NCBI RefSeq assembly: GCF_030681155.1
Contig: NZ_JAUXXE010000053.1
Location: 62,001 to 126,000, forward strand
Reading direction: 5' to 3'
DNA length: 64,000 bases
DNA from: Phenylobacterium sp.
GTDB taxonomy: Bacteria; Pseudomonadota; Alphaproteobacteria; Caulobacterales; Caulobacteraceae
Position numbers and translations under genes: made by a program. The stretch's first letter is position 1; each line of letters opens with the position of its first letter. The notes under the pieces are model-generated. The model did not search any database and had not been told where the DNA came from. It saw only the letters and a program-made list of their open reading frames with translations. Positions 58,301-64,000 of this stretch are shown piece by piece.

Positions 58301-59645
58301 GTTGGAGCCGGGTTGGAAGGCCGACGCCGCCATTCAGGGCCTCGGCCGGACCAATCGCACCAACCAGGCGCAGCCCCCGCTCTTCCGCCCGATCGCGACC
58401 GACGTGAAGGCCGAGAAGCGCTTCCTCTCCACGATCGCCCGGCGTCTCGACACATTGGGCGCGATTACGCGGGGCCAGCGCCAGACCGGCGGCCAGGGCC
58501 TGTTTCGCCCCGAGGACAATCTGGAAAGCCACTATGCGCGCGATGCGCTGCGTCAGCTCTACCTGCTGCTGGTGCGCGGCAAGGTCGAAGGCTGCTCGCT
58601 TCAGATGTTCGAGGACGCGACCGGCCTCTCGCTGATGGACTCGAACGGCATCAAGGACGAGCTGCCGCCGATAACGACGTTCCTCAACCGCCTGCTCGCC
58701 CTGACGATCGAACTCCAAGGCATCCTCTTCACGGCGTTCGAGCAGCTCCTCAACGCCAAGATCGAGGGCGCCATCGCCAGCGGCACCTACGACGTCGGAT
58801 TGGAAACGCTGAGGGCGGAGAGCTTCGTCGTCACCGACCGGAACACGATCCACGTTCATCCGGGTACGGGTGCGGAAACCCGTCTGCTGACGATCACGCA
58901 GCGGGTGCGCAACCGGCCGGTCACGCTCGACGAGGCGATGGACCTGCTGTCGGATCGCCGGGCGATGCTGCTGGTCAACGACCGCTCCGGCCGTGCCGCC
59001 GTTCAGGTGCCGGCGCCCTCGCTGATGCTGGATGACGGCGAGATCGAGCGCCGCGTCCGGCTGATGCGGCCAATGGAGCAGCATCATGCCTCGCTGACCA
59101 TGATGGCGGAAAGCCACTGGGTCGAAGCCGACCGCGCGGCCTTCGCATCGGCGTGGACCGCTGAGGTCGCCGACGTGCCGGCCTTCTCCGAGAACACCAT
59201 TCATGTCGTCTCGGGCCTGTTGCTGCCGATCTGGAAGCGCCTGCCAAACGAGTCGACGCGGGTCTACCGGCTCCAGACCGACGACGGCGAGCGCATCATT
59301 GGCCGCAAGGTTTCGCCCGCCTGGGTCGCGGGCGCACTGGCAACGGGAACCAACACGCTGGCGCCGGATGACGCGCTCGCGGCCCTGATCGACGGCAAGA
59401 CTATCCTCGACCTCGCCGAGGGTCTCCAACTCCGCCGCGTCCGCGTCATGGGCGCCAACCGCATCGAACTCTCCGGCTTCACCGACATGATGCGCGAACG
59501 CCTCAGCGCTTACGGCCTCTTCCACGAGATCATTTCCTGGAAGCTCCGCATGTTCGTGCCAACGGACGCGAGCGGTTCGGCCGTGCTTTCGAAGGTCATG
59601 GAGCGCTATCCCGTCCAGCGGATCGCCGAGCGGGAGGCCGCGTAG
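55308..59645 (+). CDS. Strawberry-notch-like helicase with N6-methylase domain (1445 residues)
   Basis: A giant protein common on alphaproteobacterial plasmids and ICEs. The N-terminal part is a methyltransferase: VLEPSAGTGLLAVLAEL (SAM loop) and LMNPPFSAM (NPPF at 216). The centre is an SF2 strawberry-notch domain: GDGTGAGKGRQSAG (Lys513), IIFDESHAMQNAAGG (DESH at 615) and the C-terminal GRTNRTNQAQPPLFRPI. It may modify or remodel DNA to protect the element on entry or during stress; the exact role is not known. The 3' end is 1 bp before the Toprim gene. Confidence 0.93.
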   Translation: MTHLPASGAALALALPLVPAADPSPRIAEAAHLLLPHLARGTRIDAATLRGAMEAAFGASDTSGAWDWKTAYDACEAATVLFLRKFGPAIRAKATSPAAMLPMLAKIAALLPTHTRRSAESEALQQFSTPIPLGLAAATAAGITATDRVLEPSAGTGLLAVLAELAGGSLMLNELAASRAGLLDCLFPSASVTRFDAAQIHDHLDAGLVPSVVLMNPPFSAMASVSGRMADATYRHIASALGRLCDGGRLVAITGAGFAPDAPAWAAAFVRLQEHGRVVFSATVDGSVYAKHGTTIDTRLTVIDKRPADDPTVVTTSAGNAPDAATLLGWVIRDIPARLPIAASTAAQTAPRPAVPRTARGYLARPSSSAPEATVLSEPEGFELTYETVDWQPAEGSRLTDAISEEYGLKSIRIPGSQAHPTKLVQSAAMASVAPPKPSYRPRLPAPLLAEGLLSDAQLETVIYAGEAHGDYLAGSWTVDETFDVVSAAREDAPNAIRFRRGFMLGDGTGAGKGRQSAGIILDNWMQGRRKAVWISKSDKLIEDAQRDWSALGMERLLVTPLSRFRQGTPIRLPEGVLFTTYATLRSDERGEKVSRVRQIVEWLGSDFDGVIIFDESHAMQNAAGGKGERGDQAASQQGRAGLRLQHALPDARVVYVSATGATTVHNLAYAQRLGLWGGKDFPFSTRSEFVEAIEAGGVAAMEVLARDLRALGLYTARSLSYDGVEYELVEHQLTPEQTRIYDAYAGAFSIIHNNLSAAMEAANITGDQGTLNAQAKSAARSAFESAKQRFFGHLLTSMKTPTLIRSIERDLAEGHAAVIQIVSTGEALMERRLADIPTDEWNDVRVDITPREYVLDYLAHSFPVQLYEPFTDSEGNLSSRPVYRDGQPVESREAVARRDRLVEHLASLAPVPGALDQIVQRFGTDIVAEVTGRSRRIVRKGDRLAVESRAGSANLAETAAFMDDVKRILVFSDAGGTGRSYHAELSARNRRLRVHYLLEPGWKADAAIQGLGRTNRTNQAQPPLFRPIATDVKAEKRFLSTIARRLDTLGAITRGQRQTGGQGLFRPEDNLESHYARDALRQLYLLLVRGKVEGCSLQMFEDATGLSLMDSNGIKDELPPITTFLNRLLALTIELQGILFTAFEQLLNAKIEGAIASGTYDVGLETLRAESFVVTDRNTIHVHPGTGAETRLLTITQRVRNRPVTLDEAMDLLSDRRAMLLVNDRSGRAAVQVPAPSLMLDDGEIERRVRLMRPMEQHHASLTMMAESHWVEADRAAFASAWTAEVADVPAFSENTIHVVSGLLLPIWKRLPNESTRVYRLQTDDGERIIGRKVSPAWVAGALATGTNTLAPDDALAALIDGKTILDLAEGLQLRRVRVMGANRIELSGFTDMMRERLSAYGLFHEIISWKLRMFVPTDASGSAVLSKVMERYPVQRIAEREAA

Positions 59646-60689
59646 ATGGCCCGCCATGACGCATCCGAGCTGGCACAGCGTCTCGGCCGGCAGGCCGAGG
59701 CCGTGTGCCGGCACTATCTCTCGGCCGGATATCGCCAGGGCCGCTACTGGCTGGTCGGCGACGTCCGCAACACGCCGGGCCGCTCGATGTTCGTCCGCCT
59801 GAAGGGAGCCGATTCCGGCAAGGGTGCGGCGGGCAAATGGACCGACGCCGCCACAGGCGAACACGGCGATCTCCTCGATGTCATCCGCGAAAGCTGCGGG
59901 CTGATCGACTTCAAGGACGTCGCCGATGAGGCCCGGGCCTTCCTGAGCCTGCCACATCCCGAGCCGGACCCGGACCACCAACGACGCCCGACATCGGCGC
60001 CCGCCGGATCTCCGGAGGCCGCACGACGGCTCTTCGCAATGTCGCGGCCGATTACGGGCACAATCGTAGAATCGTATCTACGGAAACGCAGCATCACGGC
60101 TTTGCACGGAACCGCATCGCTCCGCTTCCATCCGCGGTGCTACTACCGACCGGACGAACATTCGCCGACCGAGACATGGCCGGCGATGATCGCGTCGGTC
60201 ACCGATCTCGACGGCCGGATCACGGGCGTACATCGCACATGGCTCAGCCCCGAGGGGAGCGGAAAGGCGCCAATCGACACACCGCGGCGGGCGATGGGCG
60301 ATCTCCTCGGTCATGCGGTCCGGTTCGGCACGGCAAACGATGTGATCGCGGCCGGCGAAGGCATCGAGACGATCCTGTCACTCCGCATGACCCTATCGAA
60401 CCTGCCAATGACGGCTGCACTCTCGGCCGCACACCTTGCCGCCATCCTGTTCCCGGCGACGCTTCGCCGACTCTACATCGCCCGCGACAACGATCCTGCT
60501 GGTGACGCCGCGCGCGATAGCCTGGTCGAACGGGCACAGGCGGCCGGCATCGAGGCGATCGTGCTTTCTCCGACGCTCGGGGATTTCAACGAGGATCTCC
60601 GCACTTGCGGCATGGGCCCGCTGCGGGCAGCGATCCGGCAGCAGCTCGCCCCCGAGGACGTCACCCGTTTTCTCGCCCTGACGGCATAG
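59646..60689 (+). CDS. Toprim-domain protein (primase-like, DUF7146)
   Basis: A 347-residue protein. The N-terminal part (GRYWLVGDVRNTPGRSMFVRLKG, GKWTDAATGEHGDLLDVIRESCGL) resembles P4/DnaG-type zinc-less primase leaders; the Toprim core has VIAAGEGIETILSLR (Glu) and RLYIARDNDPAGDAARDSLVERA (D-x-D). It follows the methylase-helicase gene with no gap, a standing pair on these elements, and may act in DNA processing or replication after transfer. Confidence 0.92.
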   Translation: MARHDASELAQRLGRQAEAVCRHYLSAGYRQGRYWLVGDVRNTPGRSMFVRLKGADSGKGAAGKWTDAATGEHGDLLDVIRESCGLIDFKDVADEARAFLSLPHPEPDPDHQRRPTSAPAGSPEAARRLFAMSRPITGTIVESYLRKRSITALHGTASLRFHPRCYYRPDEHSPTETWPAMIASVTDLDGRITGVHRTWLSPEGSGKAPIDTPRRAMGDLLGHAVRFGTANDVIAAGEGIETILSLRMTLSNLPMTAALSAAHLAAILFPATLRRLYIARDNDPAGDAARDSLVERAQAAGIEAIVLSPTLGDFNEDLRTCGMGPLRAAIRQQLAPEDVTRFLALTA

Positions 60690-61011
60690 CCGGAAGGGGC
60701 AAGCGCGGGGCACCGGCAGCCGCATCGGTCTCGCACGAGGCTGCATCCCGTTGCGCCGGAGAGGACCGCGACCCGGCCTTCGAGAGGGCGATCGGCCGTC
60801 AAACGTGCCGGACCGGCAATGGCTGCGCCCGGCTATTTTCCGGCGCGCTCCAGGGGAGCGCTTTCCATCGCGAAGCAAAATAGCCGGCCTTCGCCATCCG
60901 GCGCGATGCTTGGCCCTGCGCTGACGCTCCGGGTGCAGGTCCGGCCCGCCCGACGGCTTTCGTCGCCAGAAGGCCGCGAGGGTCGTGGTCAAACCGACGA
61001 AGGAGCATCCC
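60690..61011. other. Gap with a nested stem-loop between the Toprim and DUF2493 genes
   Basis: 322 bp without a gene. A perfect 11-bp inverted repeat CCGGCTATTTT (60829-60839) / AAAATAGCCGG (60877-60887) encloses a second perfect stem GCGCTCC-AGG-GGAGCGC (60845-60861). The structure is unlike an ordinary terminator because no T-run follows. It may be an RNA element or a protein-binding site such as a replication or partition site. Confidence 0.55.
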
Positions 61012-61947
61012 ATGGCGAGCGAACACGACGACGGCTTCGAACCGCACCACGCCTCATCCCCAACCGACCACGTCCTGACTGAACTCCAGCTCTACGGTTT
61101 TCGTCCCTTTCAGGACGAACCCGATCCGAGGCCGCTTCCCGAAGGCGATGCGGTCGCCGGGGCCATCGCCGACATCTTCGATGCCCTGATCGCCACCCTC
61201 GAGGACACCCGCCTCGAACCCGACCTCGATGGCCTCCTTTGGTCGACCGTCAACCTCTTCCATCGCGCCACCGACCGGATCGAACGCGAACTCGACGACA
61301 ATGAGCAGGCGCAGCGCCGCAGCCAGCGCGAACAGGATGGCTCGGAGGTGAAGTCGGTAGAACTCGAACGCCTCACCGCCGAAGGGCAGACTATGATCGA
61401 GCGCCGCAATGCCTTCGAGCTGATGCGCGATCAGGCCGCAGAACACTTCGAGCGCCACACCGGATCATCCTGGCGGCCACGCAGCGGATCGATGGTCAAT
61501 CACCGGGCCATGACCTCAGCGATGATCGACAGCCGCGACTTCCTCGCCGCCAAGCGCCGGGCCGAGAGCGAGGTGCTGATCCCGGCGGGTCCGAAGATCG
61601 CGGTTACCGGCGGGCTCGACTTCAACGATCACCGGCTGATCTGGGCCAAGCTCGATCAGGTCCACGCCAAGCATCCCGACATGGTGCTCATGCACGGCGG
61701 ATCGCCGAAGGGCGCTGAACGCATCGCTGGTCGCTGGGCCGATCATCGCAAGGTTCCGCAGATTGCATTCAAGCCCGACTGGACGAAGCACGCGAAAGCC
61801 GCGCCGTTCAAACGCAACGATCAGATGCTCGCGGTCCTGCCGATCGGCGTGATGGTGTTCCCCGGCACCGGCATCCAAGACAATCTCGCCGACAAGGCGC
61901 GCAAGCTCGGCATCCCGGTCTGGAAGTTCGGCAGTGGCGGCGCGTAA
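61012..61947 (+). CDS. DUF2493 family protein
   Basis: A 311-residue protein from ATG 61012 (AGGAG upstream). The N-terminal half is acidic and helical (VAGAIADIFDALIATLEDTRLEPD). The C-terminal half is the DUF2493/SLOG-like Rossmann domain: KIAVTGGLDFNDHRLIWAKLDQVHAKHPDMVLMHGGSPKGAERIAGRWAD and AVLPIGVMVFPGTGIQDNLADKARKLGIPVW. SLOG domains bind nucleotide-like ligands. It is a usual partner of the Toprim and methylase-helicase genes on these elements; function unknown. Confidence 0.92.
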   Translation: MASEHDDGFEPHHASSPTDHVLTELQLYGFRPFQDEPDPRPLPEGDAVAGAIADIFDALIATLEDTRLEPDLDGLLWSTVNLFHRATDRIERELDDNEQAQRRSQREQDGSEVKSVELERLTAEGQTMIERRNAFELMRDQAAEHFERHTGSSWRPRSGSMVNHRAMTSAMIDSRDFLAAKRRAESEVLIPAGPKIAVTGGLDFNDHRLIWAKLDQVHAKHPDMVLMHGGSPKGAERIAGRWADHRKVPQIAFKPDWTKHAKAAPFKRNDQMLAVLPIGVMVFPGTGIQDNLADKARKLGIPVWKFGSGGA

Positions 61948-62019
61948 GCGCCGCCTACCCCAGCGGTGAGAAACCGCAATTTTACGCTGCCGGAAGCCTG
62001 CACTTCCGCAAAACCACAT

Positions 62020-62229
62020 TCAGTCTGGCTTTCCCGTCACAGCGATCCTGGCCGCGCGGGCATAGTGCTCCAGTTCAACATCGCTCTCTATCAACCTATC
62101 GAGGAGCGCCTTCATGTCGGTTTGATCCGAGGACGACTGAAAAGGGCCTGGCTGACGCTCGATCGCCATGACGGCAATGGCCAGCGCCTTCTTCACCAGA
62201 TGCAGATCTCGGTCCCTGAATTCAGCCAC
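62020..62229 (-). CDS. Small hypothetical protein, 69 residues
   Basis: From a GTG at 62229: EFRDRDLHLVKKALAIAVMAIE, then a hydrophilic helical tail (DMKALLDRLIESDVELEHYARAARIAVTG). The coding style (regular helix with balanced charge) looks real while the upstream part of the same open frame does not. A GAGG sits a few bases upstream of the GTG. It is on the opposite strand to its neighbours. No known family. Confidence 0.5.
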   Translation of the reverse strand: MAEFRDRDLHLVKKALAIAVMAIERQPGPFQSSSDQTDMKALLDRLIESDVELEHYARAARIAVTGKPD

Positions 62230-62559
62230 GACCTCATCACTCCGTGGAACTGGCAACAATCGCTCACGTCGAAGGCGACGATTGCAGGATATAGACAATA
62301 GCCGCTGCAGGCAGCAGCCAAATCTCTCCGCATCTACTTGAGACGTCGGCTCCAATCCAGGCGGAGACATCTCCGCTTCCACTTGCGCTGATCCTTGGTC
62401 CAATCGATGGCCTGACGCCATCAACCCGTAAAGGGTCGGCTACGCGCGCGTGCCGCCGCTTCGGCTTCGCCTGCACGGTGATTGCGGCCATCGACCGGAC
62501 ACATCGGGCGCCTGTCGCGCGGGAGATGGTCTCCCGCCTCCAAGACAGGAGCCGGATCA
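62230..62559. other. Non-coding gap, one small hairpin
   Basis: 330 bp with no convincing gene. CGGGAG-ATGGT-CTCCCG (62520-62536) forms a perfect 6-bp stem just upstream of the small gene at 62560 and could affect its translation. Confidence 0.35.
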
Positions 62560-62727
62560 ATGTCTCTTAACGATGCTCACGCCTTCGCCTTCAGCCTCGC
62601 CACCACGCTCATGGTCGCGATCGTCATCTTCAAAGCCGGCGACGGCACGGCGAGCGTCATGCCCGCCAACGAATACGACGGGGACGCCTCGGCGATCATC
62701 CACGAAGTCGATCCCTTCGCCCCTTGA
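62560..62727 (+). CDS. Small hypothetical protein, 55 residues
   Basis: ATG 62560 has ACAGGAG upstream. An N-terminal hydrophobic stretch (FAFSLATTLMVAIVIFKAG) and an acidic C-terminus (NEYDGDASAIIHEVDPFAP) suggest a single-pass membrane peptide. Family unknown. Confidence 0.55.
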   Translation: MSLNDAHAFAFSLATTLMVAIVIFKAGDGTASVMPANEYDGDASAIIHEVDPFAP

Positions 62728-62868
62728 GGGCGACGGTCCGCTCGGCCGAGCGGGAATCCGGACGGATTTCCGCTGCCGTCATCGCTCAACTTCGGCTATA
62801 CTGACATCGGCGCCGTGGTGGTGGTGGAAGGCGCGACCGTAGACCTTCATCTCACGGAGCACACCACC

Positions 62869-63303
62869 ATGGTACTCGGCATTCTCTTGAGCATCACAGC
62901 CATCGGCGTTTTCTGCTGGCTGCTCTTCACCCTCGCCATCTACGCGCTGCCCTTCTTCGCGGGCGTCACCGTCGGCATGTGGGCCTATGGCACTGGCGCG
63001 GGCTGGCCCGGCAGCATCGTCGTCGGACTGCTCGCTGCCGGGCTGATGCTTGGCGTCGGCCAGTTTCTCTTCGCCTTCGTCCGCCCGGTCTGGCTCCGGC
63101 TGACCATCGGAATTGTCTTCGCAGCACCGGCAGCCGTCGCCGGCTATCATGCCGTTCACGGTATCGCGAAGCACGCCATGCCTTCGGAGACCTGGCAGTT
63201 CATTTTCTCCGCAGTCGGTGCCATCGCCATCGGCGCGACAGCCTGGATTCGGATCGCCGGCGCGGAGCCCGCCCGATCCGGGCAGAGCCTCGCTCGGGGC
63301 TGA
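62869..63303 (+). CDS. Small multi-pass membrane protein, 144 residues
   Basis: From ATG 62869 (ACGGAG upstream). Four hydrophobic helices: VLGILLSITAIGVFCWLLFTLAIYALPFFAGVTVGMWAYG (one or two), SIVVGLLAAGLMLGVGQFLFAFV, LTIGIVFAAPAAVAGYHAV and WQFIFSAVGAIAIGATAWIRI. No active-site motif. Genes like this sit near DUF736 genes on alphaproteobacterial elements. An in-frame ATG at 62815 is less likely. Confidence 0.7.
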   Translation: MVLGILLSITAIGVFCWLLFTLAIYALPFFAGVTVGMWAYGTGAGWPGSIVVGLLAAGLMLGVGQFLFAFVRPVWLRLTIGIVFAAPAAVAGYHAVHGIAKHAMPSETWQFIFSAVGAIAIGATAWIRIAGAEPARSGQSLARG

Positions 63304-63875
63304 CGTTCTCGCAGCAATGTCGCGGCGGACCAGCGGCGTATCGAAGCCGTCCACAACATCGTGGAGCAGGCAGGGATCGGGCGGCGATGGGCGAGCATAT
63401 CCGGGCCGGGAGGCGGCAGCCGGCTGAAGAGCCCTGACCAGCGAGCGTCGAAGACTCGGCACGATCATGGTGCGGAGGTTTGGCGTCTGCCCGAAAGCGT
63501 CGTGCGGAAACCGGTGCAGGCGTTTGATCAGTACCGGGAGACGGAACCGCCGGTGATAGCGCCGCGTCTCTATCGGTCACCGAGAAGTCGTCATCGTCTC
63601 CATTGATCGGTTCTGTCCGGCCGAGCGCTCCAAAACGGCCTCTTCGATGGGTGTATCTGGCCGAAGGGCGGCTTCGCCTCGATCGACTATGGCGCAACAG
63701 CGCCGTCAAAACTTTCTTCCCCTGCCGGCTGCGCCGTCATTCCTCGCGGGACAAGAAAGTCCCTCCTTTGCTGTCTGAAGCCCTGCGGGTGCGCCGTCGA
63801 TCGCCTCCGGCCGGTCGATCACCATCGAGGCCGCAATGGTGCGGGCTCGAAAGACAGTGATCAAGGAGACTTCCC
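63304..63875. other. 572-bp region without a recognised gene
   Basis: Open frames exist on both strands, but none has a good start with family-like sequence. The 3' end supplies the strong AAGGAGA ribosome site of the DUF736 gene. It may hold remnants of a decayed gene. Confidence 0.4.
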
Positions 63876-64000
63876 ATGGCGACCATCGGCACCTTCAAGA
63901 AGACCGGCTCGAACGAGTTCACCGGCGAAATCGTCACCCTCAGCGTCCAGACCAAGAACGTCCGCATTGTCCCCGACGTCCGCGCCAGCGGCGAGAACGC
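63876..64000 (+). CDS. DUF736 family protein (partial, runs off the window)
   Basis: Starts ATG 63876 with AAGGAGA upstream: MATIGTFKKTGSNEFTGEIV, then TLSVQTKNVRIVPDVRASGENA at the window end. The N-terminus is clearly DUF736-like and recalls the protein at 22009 ([20 protein letters not shown]). The missing C-terminal part should carry the FAG-x-x-x-G-A-W stretch. It marks the second backbone module. Confidence 0.85.
   Translation, partial: MATIGTFKKTGSNEFTGEIVTLSVQTKNVRIVPDVRASGEN

Noticed and set aside
57060-59981. 973-codon minus-strand open frame
   Set aside because: It is the antisense shadow of the methylase-helicase and Toprim genes; no domain pattern, and its composition follows the plus-strand codon positions.
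1-64000. CRISPR array
   Set aside because: No evenly spaced direct repeats with unique spacers and no cas genes were seen on either strand.

Overview
The window is high-GC DNA from an alphaproteobacterium, most likely a Caulobacteraceae member (Caulobacter/Phenylobacterium/Brevundimonas-like). The basis is the style of the Trb-type conjugation operon, the lasso-peptide cluster with an isopeptidase and TonB receptor, and the ArdC/DUF736/ParB backbone genes. It reads as accessory, mobile DNA almost throughout: no ribosomal, tRNA or clear housekeeping genes were seen. The genus is an inference.

Layout. (1) 1-25.5 kb, mostly minus strand: an ICE backbone. Read 5' to 3' on the minus strand it runs parB, DUF736, an ardC gene split by an IS1111-type element, an AlpA-like HTH gene, traF-type peptidase, lytic transglycosylase, relaxase, traG/virD4, a copG-like gene, then trbB-C-D-E-J-K-L-F-G-I, with trbI running off the window start. 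A cargo block (8.8-13.7 kb: TetR, CYP153 alkane hydroxylase-type P450, globin, LysR, HtaA-like protein) sits between copG and trbB. (2) 26-27.3 kb: an IS110-type element beside a HEPN-like gene. (3) 28.6-38.9 kb: a complete lasso-peptide locus. FecI, FecR, TonB receptor and isopeptidase lie on the plus strand; GntR, a 36-residue precursor, leader peptidase and cyclase lie on the minus strand. The predicted core peptide is GGIQGLNPEEFDEVYP. (4) 39.3-47.4 kb: a defence island with a nucleotidyltransferase-HEPN gene and an SbcD-like gene both cut off by one IS3 element, a SIR2-HerA operon, and an AbiE toxin-antitoxin pair. (5) 47.6-49.2 kb: a small MerR-controlled metal/mercury uptake group. (6) 49.2-50.8 kb: an IS1182-type element. 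(7) 50.8-64 kb, plus strand: a second ICE/plasmid backbone module (ArdC, HEPN-like, ParB, strawberry-notch/methylase giant, Toprim, DUF2493, DUF736 running off the end), pointing away from the first.

How the parts work together. The Trb genes build a mating-pore secretion system, TraG couples it to the relaxase, and the transglycosylase and TraF-like peptidase help assembly. ArdC, ParB, DUF736, the methylase/helicase and the Toprim protein are establishment and maintenance functions. The two backbone modules face away from each other and bracket the cargo. The signals most worth following up are the lasso precursor (too short for ordinary gene calling), a candidate bridge RNA in the IS1111-type element whose sequence repeats both insertion junctions, a shared GAGAGAGAG leader in front of three backbone genes of the second module, and the SIR2-HerA-SbcD operon.
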